DNA of 64,000 nt from Gammaproteobacteria bacterium (GCA_009692365.1 SHZJ01000012.1:1-64000); one strand, 5' to 3'; shown: positions 52,364-61,512, counted from the stretch's first letter. The notes: a model not told the origin generated them from the sequence alone. Numbers and translations are program-made.

Positions 52364-53305
52364 ATGCAACACCGGGTGTATGTCGAGGGTCAGGAGGGTA
52401 CGACGGGGCTGCGCATCCATGAGATGTTGGCGGCACGCCCCGACCTCGAAGTCCTGAAAATCGCCCCTGATCGGCGCAAGGATCCCACTGAGCGCGCGCG
52501 CCTGTTGAACGCCGCCGATGTGGCCTTCCTGTGTCTGCCTGACGCGGCCGCGCTCGAGGCGGCGGCGTTGGTCAGCAATCCACGTACCTGCCTCATCGAT
52601 GCCAGCAGCGCCCACCGCACCGCGCCGGGCTGGACTTACGGCCTGCCGGAACTGGTGGCCGGCCAGCGCGAGCGTTTGCGCAGCGCCCAGCGCATTAGCA
52701 ATCCGGGCTGCCACGCCACGGCGTTCATTCTGCTGGTGCGTCCGTTGGTCGAGGCCGGCCTGATCCCCGCCACGCTGCCGCTATCGGCCACCTCGATCAC
52801 GGGCTATTCCGGCGGCGGCAAGCAAATGATCGCCCAGTACGCGGCGGCCGACGACCCCCGGCTCACCTCACCGCGCCCCTATGCGCTGGGCTTGGCCCAC
52901 AAACATCTACCCGAAATGCAGCACTACGCGGGCCTGAGCGCCGCACCGCTATTCCAACCGGTGGTCGCGAACTTCTATCAAGGCCTGGCCCTCAGCATAC
53001 CGCTGGCCTACGCCCAGCTGCCGGCTGGCACCACGGGGGCGGCGCTGCAATATGCGCTCGCAGCGCACTATGCGTCAGAAACGTTTGTCAAAGTCTTGCC
53101 GCTGGCCGATCCGGCGATACTGGCAGCGGGCTACTTTGATGTGCAGGCGCTCAATCACACCAACGCGGCCGAACTCTTCGTTTTCGCCAATGCCACGCAG
53201 GCGCTGCTCATGATCCGCCTCGACAACCTCGGCAAAGGGGCCAGTGGGGCTGCGGTGCAGTGCATGAATCTGCGCCTTGGACTGCCCGAGAGCCTCGGGC
53301 TTTAA
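52364..53305 (+). CDS. argC: N-acetyl-gamma-glutamyl-phosphate reductase (short type)
   Basis: A 313-residue ArgC. Catalytic Cys116 is in SNPGCHATA; the NADP fold starts VYVEGQEGTTGLRIHE, with LCLPDAAALEA, DASSAHRT and GYSGGGKQM as further signatures, and a C-terminal MNLRLGLPE. It reduces N-acetylglutamyl-5-phosphate to the semialdehyde in arginine synthesis. The length and GQEGTTG start identify the shorter type-2 ArgC, found in many proteobacteria. No other arg genes are adjacent. It ends convergently with the Nudix gene. Confidence 0.94.
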   Translation: MQHRVYVEGQEGTTGLRIHEMLAARPDLEVLKIAPDRRKDPTERARLLNAADVAFLCLPDAAALEAAALVSNPRTCLIDASSAHRTAPGWTYGLPELVAGQRERLRSAQRISNPGCHATAFILLVRPLVEAGLIPATLPLSATSITGYSGGGKQMIAQYAAADDPRLTSPRPYALGLAHKHLPEMQHYAGLSAAPLFQPVVANFYQGLALSIPLAYAQLPAGTTGAALQYALAAHYASETFVKVLPLADPAILAAGYFDVQALNHTNAAELFVFANATQALLMIRLDNLGKGASGAAVQCMNLRLGLPESLGL

Positions 53306-53347
53306 ACCGCAGGGCCGCGGCGGCGAGCGGGCGTGACGATGGCGCCC

Positions 53348-54007
53348 CTAGCGCCACGCAAAGTCCGGTTGGTCGTAATGAGCCACGCGGGTAGCCAGCC
53401 CCAAGAGGCAGACTTCGCGAAACTGCAGCAGGATGGCCGCCGTCGGGGCGGCGATCCACGAGTCGCCCACCGGCATGCGCAGCACCGGTCGCGCCGGGTC
53501 TTCGCCGGGCTCGAGCAGCGGCGCATCGGCGCGCAAAAATTCGCGCACCGGGATGCGATGGACCGACTCTACTTCCGCCGGGTCCGGCCTAAAGGACTCG
53601 CGCGACCCCGCCCAGATAACGATCGGCGTCATGACAAAGCCCGAGCGGGTGACAAAGTCATCCAGGCGGCCAATGACCGCTGTTTCGTCCAGCGCAAGGC
53701 CAATCTCCTCGTGCATTTCACGCAGGGCGGTTTGCTGCGGCCGCTCGCCGGCTTCTATGCGTCCCCCGGGCAGCGCCCATTGGCCGGCGTGCGCGCGCAG
53801 CTGTAGCGAGCGGCGGGTCAAGATCAGCGCGGCGTCCGCGCGCCAGCGGCGATAGCGCGGCATGCCCGATAGGTCGGCGCCCAGACCCGCGTCTGTAACC
53901 GCCACGGCCACCGCCGCCGCGCGCCCCGCCCCGGCTGGCGCGAGGTTGACGGGAAACGCGGCCAGCCGGCGCGCGAGCTGCTCGCGCAGCGTGTCATTGC
54001 AGTCCAT
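53348..54007 (-). CDS. Nudix hydrolase with tandemly repeated start region
   Basis: A 219-residue Nudix protein. The Nudix box GGRIEAGERPQQTALREMHEEIGL spans G-x5-E-x7-R-E-x2-E-E-x-G exactly, at about residues 105-127, preceded by HAGQWALPGG. The start is placed at ATG 54007 (MDCNDTLREQ). The same ATG with its first 17 bases and the 55 bases before it are repeated upstream, so an in-frame start at 54079 (MDCNDTWLGS) would add 24 residues. Members hydrolyse nucleoside diphosphates linked to other moieties, often CoA derivatives. Substrate unknown. Which start is used is uncertain. Confidence 0.88.
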   Translation of the reverse strand: MDCNDTLREQLARRLAAFPVNLAPAGAGRAAAVAVAVTDAGLGADLSGMPRYRRWRADAALILTRRSLQLRAHAGQWALPGGRIEAGERPQQTALREMHEEIGLALDETAVIGRLDDFVTRSGFVMTPIVIWAGSRESFRPDPAEVESVHRIPVREFLRADAPLLEPGEDPARPVLRMPVGDSWIAAPTAAILLQFREVCLLGLATRVAHYDQPDFAWR

Positions 54008-54246
54008 CGAGTGCCTTGGTGTGGTGGGGGGAAATTCTGTGCAGGTGCTGCTGCCTAGCCACGTGTCATTGCAGTCCATCGAGTGCCTTGGTGTGGTGGG
54101 GGGGGAATTCTGCGCAGGTGCTGCTGCCTAGCCACGTGTCATTGCAGTCCATCGAGTGCCTTGGTGTGGTGGGGGGAATTCTGCGCAGGTGCTGCTGCCT
54201 AGCCACGTGTCATTGCAGTCCATCGAGTGCCTCGGTGCGGTGGGGG
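53991..54246. repeat. 3.5-copy tandem repeat of about 72 bp over a gene start
   Basis: Units start at 53991, 54063, 54136 and 54207 (lengths 72, 73, 71 and a partial of about 40). Each contains, on the reverse strand, GCACTCGATGGACTGCAATG, that is 55 bases of upstream DNA plus the first six codons of the Nudix gene. Units differ mainly in the length of a G run (six to seven) and one or two bases. Since one unit has 73 bases and another 71, the upstream starts fall in different frames. Confidence 0.95.
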
Positions 54247-54385
54247 CAGCGCCCCGCTGCGTCAAAATGAACAGGCTGGCGTGCGTGGGCTACGCGCATG
54301 GGCACCTCCCTTCTGGCACGCCACGGGCTTAAGGACGGCCCGCGCCGGCCGGGTGGGTGCCGGCGCGCCGGGGGTCCTCGGGGGC

Positions 54386-55201
54386 TCACAGCCCGGCGGG
54401 AAAATCCTTGGCAACGCTCAGCGTAAAGACGGGCGGGCGCTTTTCGAGAAAAGACTTCACGCCCTCCACGGCGTCGGCCGCACCGCCCATATACCACAGC
54501 GCCTGCGACTCTTGCTGGAAGGCCACGCGCGGGTGTTCGGCCCCTAACATGCGCCACAACAGCCGGCGCGCTAGAGCGACCGAGACGGCGCTGGTTTTTT
54601 CGCTGAACGAGCGCGCGATGGCACGCGCGCGCGGCAGCAGCTCGGCCGGGGCCAACAGTTCGCTAACCAGCCCGGTGGCCAGCGCCTCCTCGCTGCGAAA
54701 AATCTCCCCGCTCAGAAACCATTTCAGCGCCTGCGCGATGCCGACAATGCGCGGCGCAAACCACGAACTGCAGGCGTCTGGTGCAATCCCGCGTTGGGCG
54801 AAGACAAAGCCCAGTTTAGCCCCCGGCACCGCCAGCCGCACATCGCACGCCAGCGTCATGGTCAGCCCGACACCCGTGGCCGGGCCGTTGATCGCCGCGA
54901 TCACCGGTTTCTTCATCTCGAACAAGCGCAGCGTGAGTTCGCCGCCGCCGTCGCGGTGGTCTTCACGGGCGTTTTCGCGATGGTTAAACGTGCCCCCACC
55001 GGCGCTTAAGTCGGCCCCCGCGCAAAACGCGCGACCGGTGCCGGTGAGGATCACCACCCGCACGGCGTCGTTGGCGTCGGCCTCATCGAAGGCCGCCAAG
55101 AGCGCGTTGTGGAGTTCGCGGTTGTAGGCGTTCAGCACTTCGGGGCGGTTGAAGGTGAGGGTCAGGATGCCGTCTTCTAAATGGCTTAGCAGCACGCTCA
55201 T
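54386..55201 (-). CDS. Enoyl-CoA hydratase/isomerase (crotonase) family
   Basis: A 271-residue crotonase. FNRPEVLNAYNRELHNAL, FCAGADLSAGGG (oxyanion), INGPATGVGLTMTLACD and FAQRGIAPDACSSWFAPRIV are typical. The first catalytic Glu of classical hydratases is replaced by Thr; the second region has Asp (APDACSSW), as in several crotonase subgroups, so exact reaction (hydration, isomerisation, hydrolysis) is unclear. It ends FLEKRPPVFTLSVA. Its ATG overlaps the LLM stop by four bases, so both are one operon. Confidence 0.93.
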   Translation of the reverse strand: MSVLLSHLEDGILTLTFNRPEVLNAYNRELHNALLAAFDEADANDAVRVVILTGTGRAFCAGADLSAGGGTFNHRENAREDHRDGGGELTLRLFEMKKPVIAAINGPATGVGLTMTLACDVRLAVPGAKLGFVFAQRGIAPDACSSWFAPRIVGIAQALKWFLSGEIFRSEEALATGLVSELLAPAELLPRARAIARSFSEKTSAVSVALARRLLWRMLGAEHPRVAFQQESQALWYMGGAADAVEGVKSFLEKRPPVFTLSVAKDFPAGL

Positions 55202-56121
55202 GTTTGAATCGCCGGTAGGATTTCTTCGCAGGCGCGGCGGGTTTGGTCGAAGACATCCGCGTCACCCATGGCGATGGGCAGCAGCACAAACTTCGAGGCG
55301 CCCACCGCCTTGTAGGCTTCGATGCGCTCGATAATCTGGCGCACCGTGCCGATGGCGAGCAGCGGGCGCAGGTCAATTTCATCCCCGATGCCCGCGCGCC
55401 GCACCAGCGGAAACTGGCTGACTACGGGGTCGTCCACCGTGCCAATGCGAAAAGCCAAAGACGTGCCGTAATGGTCTGCGTCGATCTTCCGACCCAGCGC
55501 GGTGGACTCGGTGCGGATGAGGTTGATGGCGTGTGCCACTTGCTCAACGGTGGTGATACCGCCGATCCAGCCGGTGCCCAAGCGGGCCGTGCGCTTGAGC
55601 GCGGCGTCCGCATTGCCGCCAATCCACAGCGGTAACGGTTGTTGAATGGGTCGCGGGGTGACCGTTACGTTGCGGTACTGGTAGTACTTGCCCTCAAACG
55701 TCACCGACTCTTGGGTCCACAGCAAATTGAGCAGTTGGAAAATTTCGCCGGCACGCGCGCCGCGGTCGCCGGCATCGCGATTGGTGGTTTTCCATTCCAC
55801 CGCATTGGGGTAGCCCACCCCGAACATGGGCAGCAGCCGCCCGTTGCTGAGATAGTCGATGGTGGCGCACTGCTTGGCCAAAATAAGAGGGTCGCGCAGC
55901 GGCGCGACGATGGCGTTCATCCCGAACTTGATGCGCTCGGTGCAACCCGCCAGCGTGGCCATGACGCTCACCGCTTCCAAGTACGGATCCAGCGACACCA
56001 GCCGGTCGGTTTGCCACACCGAGTCCACTTTGTAGCGCTCTAGCAGTTGCACCCACTCAAACCAGCTTTTGGGTTTATCGAACGGAAAATTGGCGATGCC
56101 AAAACCAGCACGAACAGCCAT
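55198..56121 (-). CDS. LLM-class (F420-type) oxidoreductase
   Basis: A 307-residue luciferase-like TIM-barrel enzyme. RAGFGIANFPFDKPKSWFEW, VDSVWQTDRLVSLDPYLEAV, GMNAIVAPLRDPLILAKQ and GVGYPNAVEW are LLM signatures; PRPIQQPLPLWIGGNADAAL is the flavin-side loop. It has a GGGAGAT site before its ATG and is upstream of the crotonase (ATGA overlap), so it may supply an unsaturated or hydroxylated acyl-CoA to it. F420 versus FMN use is not known. Confidence 0.93.
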   Translation of the reverse strand: MAVRAGFGIANFPFDKPKSWFEWVQLLERYKVDSVWQTDRLVSLDPYLEAVSVMATLAGCTERIKFGMNAIVAPLRDPLILAKQCATIDYLSNGRLLPMFGVGYPNAVEWKTTNRDAGDRGARAGEIFQLLNLLWTQESVTFEGKYYQYRNVTVTPRPIQQPLPLWIGGNADAALKRTARLGTGWIGGITTVEQVAHAINLIRTESTALGRKIDADHYGTSLAFRIGTVDDPVVSQFPLVRRAGIGDEIDLRPLLAIGTVRQIIERIEAYKAVGASKFVLLPIAMGDADVFDQTRRACEEILPAIQT

Positions 56122-56182
56122 GGATCAGATCTCCCTGAGGTAACGATTTAGGACCCTGCGCAATGCGGCACAACCCCGCGAC

Positions 56183-56950
56183 TCACAGTTCCATGGGATT
56201 GCGAAAATAGGTTTTAAAGATGTGATCGCGATGGGCCACCAAGCGGGGGCTTAGCGCCGCTAGCACCTGCGGATCACCGCAGGCGAACATCGGGCGCATG
56301 GCTTCGGGCACTGGGCATTGCGCAATGGGCAGCAGGTCGATGAGATTCATGAACGCCACCCAGTACACATCGAGCGCCGAGAGATGCGCGCCGATAAAAA
56401 ATTCTCGCCCCAGCGCGCGCTGCGCTTGGAGCTGGGCGTCGAGCGCGCCGAGCTGCGCGGCCACCCGGGCGCCCGCAGCCTCTGCTGCCGCCTTGCTATA
56501 ACCATATTTGCTGCCCATGCGGGCGATGCCCTCGGGCGGATTGCCGGCCTCGATCATCGGCCCAAACATTTGCAAGCGGCGATTCCAGCCCACGCCGAGT
56601 TCGCCGCAGAGTTCATTTGCAAGACCGATCATCAGCGCCCGGTCGTGGACATCAGCCGGCAGCAGCGAGGGCGTCGGTGCCAGACGTTCTGCCAGCAGCA
56701 GAATATCCAGCCACCGCGACAACGGTTTCTCGTCGTTCCAAGCCACCACCGGGCCGCTATTTTCGCCCGCCCAAGCGACCAATTCTTCGTTGGTGCCGCC
56801 GCCCTCTTGGCCCGCCACGAGGTGGGGCAGTCCCTTGATTTCAAAGAGGGTCTTAACGGCCTGCCCCCACGGGCTCGGGAACCCTCTCACCAACACCAGA
56901 CGCAGGCCTTGCGCGTGGATAATCTCGTGCAGTGGTCGGTAATCAAGCAT
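56183..56950 (-). CDS. Glutathione-S-transferase-like protein (paralogue B)
   Basis: A 255-residue paralogue of the protein at 17617-18390, sharing LRLVLVRGFPSPWGQAVKTL, the PVVAWNDEKPLSRWLDILLL segment, and GAHLSALDVYWVAFMNLIDL. AGGAG precedes the ATG (56950). GST-like fold is inferred from the thioredoxin-like N-terminus and helical C-terminus; a classical catalytic Ser/Tyr/Cys is not evident. It is 61 bases upstream of the LLM gene on the same strand and divergent from the DUF3047-like gene. Function unknown. Confidence 0.82.
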   Translation of the reverse strand: MLDYRPLHEIIHAQGLRLVLVRGFPSPWGQAVKTLFEIKGLPHLVAGQEGGGTNEELVAWAGENSGPVVAWNDEKPLSRWLDILLLAERLAPTPSLLPADVHDRALMIGLANELCGELGVGWNRRLQMFGPMIEAGNPPEGIARMGSKYGYSKAAAEAAGARVAAQLGALDAQLQAQRALGREFFIGAHLSALDVYWVAFMNLIDLLPIAQCPVPEAMRPMFACGDPQVLAALSPRLVAHRDHIFKTYFRNPMEL

Positions 56951-57052
56951 GCTGTGTCTCCTGTTGGGGGGCGTGCGCACGGCGGGGGCTGCCACGGGCG
57001 CTACGGAACGACATCCTACGCTGATGAACAGCGCTAAATCGAGTCCAATACC

Positions 57053-58147
57053 ATGCTAGATCCGGCGCTCCAACACCCCGCCCTGCCCTTCGAGGAGTTG
57101 AGCCACACGCCGGCCTTCCAGCACCACGTGCTGGCCTATGGGCACTGCGTGCTGCCGGGCAACGAGCCACCGTGGCGCGACACCGGGCTGCTGGTGGTGG
57201 CAGGCCAAGCCTACAGCGTCTTCGCCCGCGGTACGCTTGGCTGGTCGGCGCGTCGGCCTGAGTGTCACGGGGGACCGCGTTTCCATTTGTGGGCGCGCGT
57301 GGCGGGCGGCGGCACGATTGTGAATCTCCGCGAGGACACCGACACCTTCATCGCCGAGCGCAGCGGGCGGCTAGAACTGGGGCTGTACATGGGGCTGTGG
57401 GCCAATCCCCAGGGCGATCTGGCCAGCGGCACGCAGGCCTATGCGCGACTAACCGGCGCGCTGGCGGTGAGCCTCTTGGTATGGCGCGCGGCACCCGCCG
57501 CGGGACTCGCCGCACTCCTCGCCGCCCGCCCCGACCTCGCCTGCCTCGCTGCCGAGCGCCGGCGGCTGGCGGGCGCCGAGCCGCCCCCCGTGGGCTGGGA
57601 GTATTTGCTGGCGGCGGGACACGCGGCGTTTTATCGCTCCGGGCACACTCCCGAGGGGCTGCCCTGTATCGATTTCAGCGGGGAGGACGACCAAGGGATC
57701 TTAGTGCGCGCAGTGGATTTCCCCCTCACGCCCGCCACCCGCTTGGCATGGCGGTGGCGGGTAGAGGCGCATCCCAGTGCCCTGGCCGAAGACACCCCGG
57801 CCACCCACGACTATCTTTCCGTGGCAGCAGAATTCGACGATGGCCGCGATCTCACCTGGATCTGGAGCAGCACCCTGGCCCCCGGCCACCACTTCGCCTG
57901 CCCTGTCCAGGCCTGGGCCGCGCGCGAAACCCACTGGGTAGCCCGCAGCGGCCGCGCCGATTTTGGGCAATGGGTCAGTGAGACCCGCGCCGTGCACGCG
58001 GAGGTGGCGCACGCCATCGGCCCGCCACCGGCGCGGATTGTCCGCATTTGGTTGATCGTGGTGGCCACCTTCCAGCACGGCCGCTTCCGCGGCAGCGTGG
58101 CCGATATCCGGCTCTACGACGAACACCGCACGCTGCAGGTGCTTTAG
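57053..58147 (+). CDS. DUF3047-like protein with N-terminal beta-sandwich
   Basis: A 364-residue protein with two parts. The N-terminal 120 residues, WRDTGLLVVAGQAYSVFARG then LWARVAGGGTIVN and GRLELGLYMGLWANPQGDL, resemble LecA/PA-IL-like beta-sandwiches. The C-terminal part resembles DUF3047: TRLAWRWRVEAHPSAL, DYLSVAAEFDDGRD and FRGSVADIRLYDE. No signal peptide is seen. It may bind a carbohydrate or lipid, but that is a guess. It lies 102 bases from the divergent GST-like gene and before the acyl-CoA ligase. Confidence 0.7.
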   Translation: MLDPALQHPALPFEELSHTPAFQHHVLAYGHCVLPGNEPPWRDTGLLVVAGQAYSVFARGTLGWSARRPECHGGPRFHLWARVAGGGTIVNLREDTDTFIAERSGRLELGLYMGLWANPQGDLASGTQAYARLTGALAVSLLVWRAAPAAGLAALLAARPDLACLAAERRRLAGAEPPPVGWEYLLAAGHAAFYRSGHTPEGLPCIDFSGEDDQGILVRAVDFPLTPATRLAWRWRVEAHPSALAEDTPATHDYLSVAAEFDDGRDLTWIWSSTLAPGHHFACPVQAWAARETHWVARSGRADFGQWVSETRAVHAEVAHAIGPPPARIVRIWLIVVATFQHGRFRGSVADIRLYDEHRTLQVL

Positions 58148-58221
58148 GACGCTAAAATCTTTTTTAAATCGACGCGTTTTGTGTAAGGTGATGGGCCTGT
58201 CTGGCGCTTAGGAGGAGCCTG

Positions 58222-59871
58222 ATGAACGCATACGAACAAAAACCGTGGTTGGCGCGCTACACCCCGGGCGTGCCGGCCGACGTCCAGCCCAACTTCCGCC
58301 ACGCCCTAGAGATGTTTCGTGCGGCGCGGGCCAAAGACCCCGCCCGCACCCAGATTTTCTATTTCGAGCAGGCCGTCAGCGTGGCCGAGATCGACCGCCT
58401 GAGCGACGCCATGGCGGTGGTGCTTGCCGCGCGCGGCATCCAGCAGGGCGACCGCGTGGCGGTCTACCTGCAAAATGTCCCGCAGTTCGTGGTGACCATG
58501 CTCGCGACGTGGAAAATTGGTGCCGTTTTAGTGTCGCTCAACCCGATGCTGCGGCATAAAGAAGTGAGCGTGATTTTGAACGATTCCGGCGCCAAAGCGC
58601 TGGTCACGCTGGAGTCGCTGTATCTTGAAGTGGCACAGGCCGTGATTCCCGAGAGCCAGGTGCGCTTCGTGCTCACCACCTCGGAGCTGGAATTTTTAGG
58701 CGATCAGCGCCCGGCGCTGCTCAAAGACTCCCGTCGCCTGACCTGCCCCGGCGCGGAAGACCTCATGACCCTCATCGCCGCGCACGACGGAGAAATACCG
58801 GCGCCCGTTAACCTCTCCGGTGAAGACACGGCGCTGATTACCTACACCTCCGGCACGACCGGGCCGCCGAAAGGCGCACTGAACCTCCATCGCAACGTGG
58901 TGTACAACAGCTTTGTGTACCGCGCCTGGATGAACTTAACACCCGCGGACGTCATTCTAGGGGTGGCGCCGTTATTCCATATCACCGGGCTCATCGCGTG
59001 CGTCACGACTTCGATGCTGCTGCCCTGCCCGCTGGTGCTGTATTTCCGGTTTGACCCCGCCACGACCGCGGAATTAGTCGAAACCTGCGGGGCCACGTTC
59101 ATCGTTGCCTCCATCACGGTATTCATCGCACTGATGAACAGCGAAGAAGCCCGGCGCCGCAATTTCTCAACGCTGAAAAAAGTCTACAGCGGCGGTGCAC
59201 CGGTATCGCCAGCGCAAGTCGAGGCCTACCAACAGCAGTTCGGCGCCTACATCCACAATATTTATGGCATGACCGAAACCACCAGTCCCACGCATGCAGT
59301 GCCCTTTGGCGCGCAGGCGCCGGTGGACCCCAATACCGGCGCGTTGTCGGTGGGCGTGCCGGTGTGCGGTGCGTTGGTCCACGTCTGCGACGACGAAGGC
59401 AACGCAATGCCGGTGGGTGAAATTGGTGAACTCGTGTCGGGGGGGCCAATGGTCGCACCGGGTTACTGGGGCAAGCCCGAAGAAACCGCCAAAGCCTTCG
59501 AAGCCCGCGGCATTCATACCGGCGATGTGGGTTTTATGGACGCGCAGGGCTGGTTCTACATCGTCGACCGCAAAAAGGATTTGATCATCGCTTCCGGCTA
59601 CAAAGTCTGGCCACGCGAAGTGGAAGATGTGCTCTACACCCATCCTGCGGTGCGCGAATGCGCCGTCGTGGGCGTTGCAGATGACTATCGGGGCGAGACC
59701 GTGAAGGCCTTTGTGAGTCTCAAAGCCGGCGCCACCGCCACCGGCGAAGACATCATCGCGTTTTGCAAAGATTTGATGGCCGCCTATAAACGGCCGCACA
59801 TGGTAGAAATCGTCGATGAACTGCCCAAGACGGCCAGCGGCAAAATAATGCGGCGGGAACTGCGGAAGTAA
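58222..59871 (+). CDS. AMP-dependent acyl-CoA synthetase/ligase
   Basis: A 549-residue ANL-superfamily enzyme with a strong AGGAGG site. The P-loop-like motif TYTSGTTGPPKGA (A3), YGMTETTSPTH (A5), HTGDVGFMDAQGWFYIVDR (A7), RKKDLIIASGYKVWPREVED (A8) and the catalytic Lys in KTASGKIMRREL (A10) are all present. It activates a carboxylic acid to acyl-AMP and then acyl-CoA. Its length and motifs fit a medium-chain or aromatic/alicyclic ligase. It follows the DUF3047-like gene and precedes a PPOX flavoprotein. Confidence 0.95.
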   Translation: MNAYEQKPWLARYTPGVPADVQPNFRHALEMFRAARAKDPARTQIFYFEQAVSVAEIDRLSDAMAVVLAARGIQQGDRVAVYLQNVPQFVVTMLATWKIGAVLVSLNPMLRHKEVSVILNDSGAKALVTLESLYLEVAQAVIPESQVRFVLTTSELEFLGDQRPALLKDSRRLTCPGAEDLMTLIAAHDGEIPAPVNLSGEDTALITYTSGTTGPPKGALNLHRNVVYNSFVYRAWMNLTPADVILGVAPLFHITGLIACVTTSMLLPCPLVLYFRFDPATTAELVETCGATFIVASITVFIALMNSEEARRRNFSTLKKVYSGGAPVSPAQVEAYQQQFGAYIHNIYGMTETTSPTHAVPFGAQAPVDPNTGALSVGVPVCGALVHVCDDEGNAMPVGEIGELVSGGPMVAPGYWGKPEETAKAFEARGIHTGDVGFMDAQGWFYIVDRKKDLIIASGYKVWPREVEDVLYTHPAVRECAVVGVADDYRGETVKAFVSLKAGATATGEDIIAFCKDLMAAYKRPHMVEIVDELPKTASGKIMRRELRK

Positions 59872-60247
59872 TTAACGAAAGTCATCGAGACGGGTCGTTC
59901 ACCGGCCCGCACTTGGCGCGCATGGCGCATTGAACATGCGTCGATGGTACGTTTGGGTGCGGGAACTCGGGGGTGAGCGCCGGCGTTTCGACCAGAGACG
60001 CAGCACTGGCCTGCGTCGGCCTCCCTGCGCGGTGATCAGGCAAGACCCGCAACGGGTCGCCCAGCGCTACCGTCGCGCTCCACCCTGAGCACCACACCGT
60101 CATCCGCGCGCAGGTGGCCTGTGAAGACAGCCAGCTAATCGCGGCATCAATGGCCGACCAGTCGGCTTGACGTGCGCCGGAGCCCGCGGTGCCTAGGCGC
60201 TGAAGGCATTTTCTTCCTACCACCCGCACAGCGCCGAGGCACTGACC
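59872..60247. other. Intergenic region, possible decayed SDR tail on the reverse strand
   Basis: 376 bases with no supported gene. The reverse strand at about 60040-60170 gives IDAAISWLSSQATCARMTVW followed by SATVALGDP, which loosely recalls the C-terminus of an SDR (WLASDxAxxVTGxxLxVDGG). This is too weak to call a gene. Confidence 0.3.
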
Positions 60248-60982
60248 ATGACAGAGCACTCAACAGCACTACCCGGATCTGAGGGCGAGCACCGCGCCCA
60301 AGCAGCCTTCGGCACGACGCGACGCGCGCTGGCTTTTTACAATCATCAGATGCTGACTTACCTGACCCCCCTGATGAGCCAGTTTATCGCCGCTCAAGAG
60401 ATGGTGTTTATCGCCACCGCCGATGCCCGCGGCCACGCCGATTCGTCCGTGCGCTTCGGTCCTCCAGGCTTTGTTCTCGTGCTCGACGAACACACCCTGA
60501 TCTATCCGGAATACCGGGGCAACGGCGTGATGGCTAGCGTCGGAAACCTCGGAGAAAACCCCCATATCGGCCTGCTTTTCATCGATTTCTGCCACGACAC
60601 CATCGGACTGCACGTCAATGGGCAAGCAAAAGTTATCGAAAAAGAATCCCTCCTCGATTATTTTGTGAACGGCGGCACCAGCGCCCTAGCCAATGGGACG
60701 TTATTCGAACAACTGAACCTCACGCCTGCAATGATTGAACCCTTGATCGAATTAACCCTGACCACGGGTGGGCGTCGACCAGAACGCTGGATAGCCGTGG
60801 CGGTAGAGGAAGCTTATATCCACTGTTCCAAGCATATTCCCCTGCTCCAAAAATTAGACAAGCTCATCCATTGGGGCACCGATGATCATCAGTTTAAGGG
60901 AGGAGATGCTTTCGAAGCCAAGTCCGGCCTGCGACCCTGGCTCGCCGACCAAGCCGAACCCGATCCGTTATTGGAGACCTAG
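60248..60982 (+). CDS. PPOX-class pyridoxamine-5'-phosphate-oxidase-like flavoprotein
   Basis: A 244-residue FMN-binding split-barrel protein. QEMVFIATADARGHADSSVR, then FGPPGFVLVLDEHTLIYPEY, GNGVMASVGNLGENPHIGLL and FIDFCHDTIGLHVNGQAKV are strong family marks. The C-terminus is longer than the core and includes VEEAYIHCSKHIP, usual for this subgroup. It probably reduces or oxidises a small substrate with FMN or F420. No clear Shine-Dalgarno. A decayed member of the same superfamily lies at about 18530-18940 next to a GST-like paralogue. Confidence 0.92.
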   Translation: MTEHSTALPGSEGEHRAQAAFGTTRRALAFYNHQMLTYLTPLMSQFIAAQEMVFIATADARGHADSSVRFGPPGFVLVLDEHTLIYPEYRGNGVMASVGNLGENPHIGLLFIDFCHDTIGLHVNGQAKVIEKESLLDYFVNGGTSALANGTLFEQLNLTPAMIEPLIELTLTTGGRRPERWIAVAVEEAYIHCSKHIPLLQKLDKLIHWGTDDHQFKGGDAFEAKSGLRPWLADQAEPDPLLET

Positions 60983-61293
60983 CCAATAGTCGCTGCGGCC
61001 AGCCGACAGAACACCGCAGGGTTTGACGGAGAGTGTAAAAATCTGCGCCATCGGGTGGCGTAAGGCCTGAGCTCGCTGCAGTGCCCGCCCTCCCGGTGCC
61101 ACCGTGCAAAACATCACCGGCGCAGACAGCGCGCCAGCGCCACGGGTTCGCACAGGCGATGATTCTGCGTGCTAGGTGATGCACATGGCGCGGTCGTCGC
61201 GCGCAAGGTTAGCCCGCGGCGTCGAGATGAGGGCGGTCACGGAAGGCGGGCGCATTTTTAAAATGCGAGCACAGAACAGGCAGCCTAAAGACG
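60983..61293. other. Intergenic region without recognised gene
   Basis: About 310 bases. All frames lack family features. It leads into a stretch of gene remnants on the reverse strand. Confidence 0.4.
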
Positions 61294-61512
61294 TCAATCT
61301 GTCTGAGACATAGCCCAGCATTCGGACGTCCTCTGGCCGCAGGCATCGGTGCGGCTCGAAGCCAAGTGCACCCCTGCAGCTTCGTCCGGCGGCGCCAGCA
61401 ATAGTGCGCCGATTCGCTTGCTTTCAAGCAGCCATAGAGATCCGACGGCAAGTTCGGCGTGATAGGGGCTCAGTTTTTGCTGCGCTGTTGGCGGATGCGG
61501 TGCTAGAGGCAC
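61294..61512 (-). pseudogene. Possible fragment of a DUF1819 (BrxA-like) protein
   Basis: A 72-residue reverse-strand frame. Its first 45 residues, after TAQQKLSPYHAEL, read AVGSLWLLESKRIGALLLA and PPDEAA, which resembles the beginning of DUF1819 proteins (YTAELTTGALxLPESRxIAxLLL). The rest does not match and stops early. An AGGAGG sits immediately before. DUF1819/BrxA proteins occur with BREX-type defence loci, but no other BREX gene is present. This is a weak, short match and could be coincidence. Confidence 0.3.

Noticed and set aside
59882-60259. 125-codon reverse frame with a stretch like an SDR C-terminus
   Set aside because: The resemblance covers about 30 residues, lacks the VDGG motif and has no upstream SDR core.
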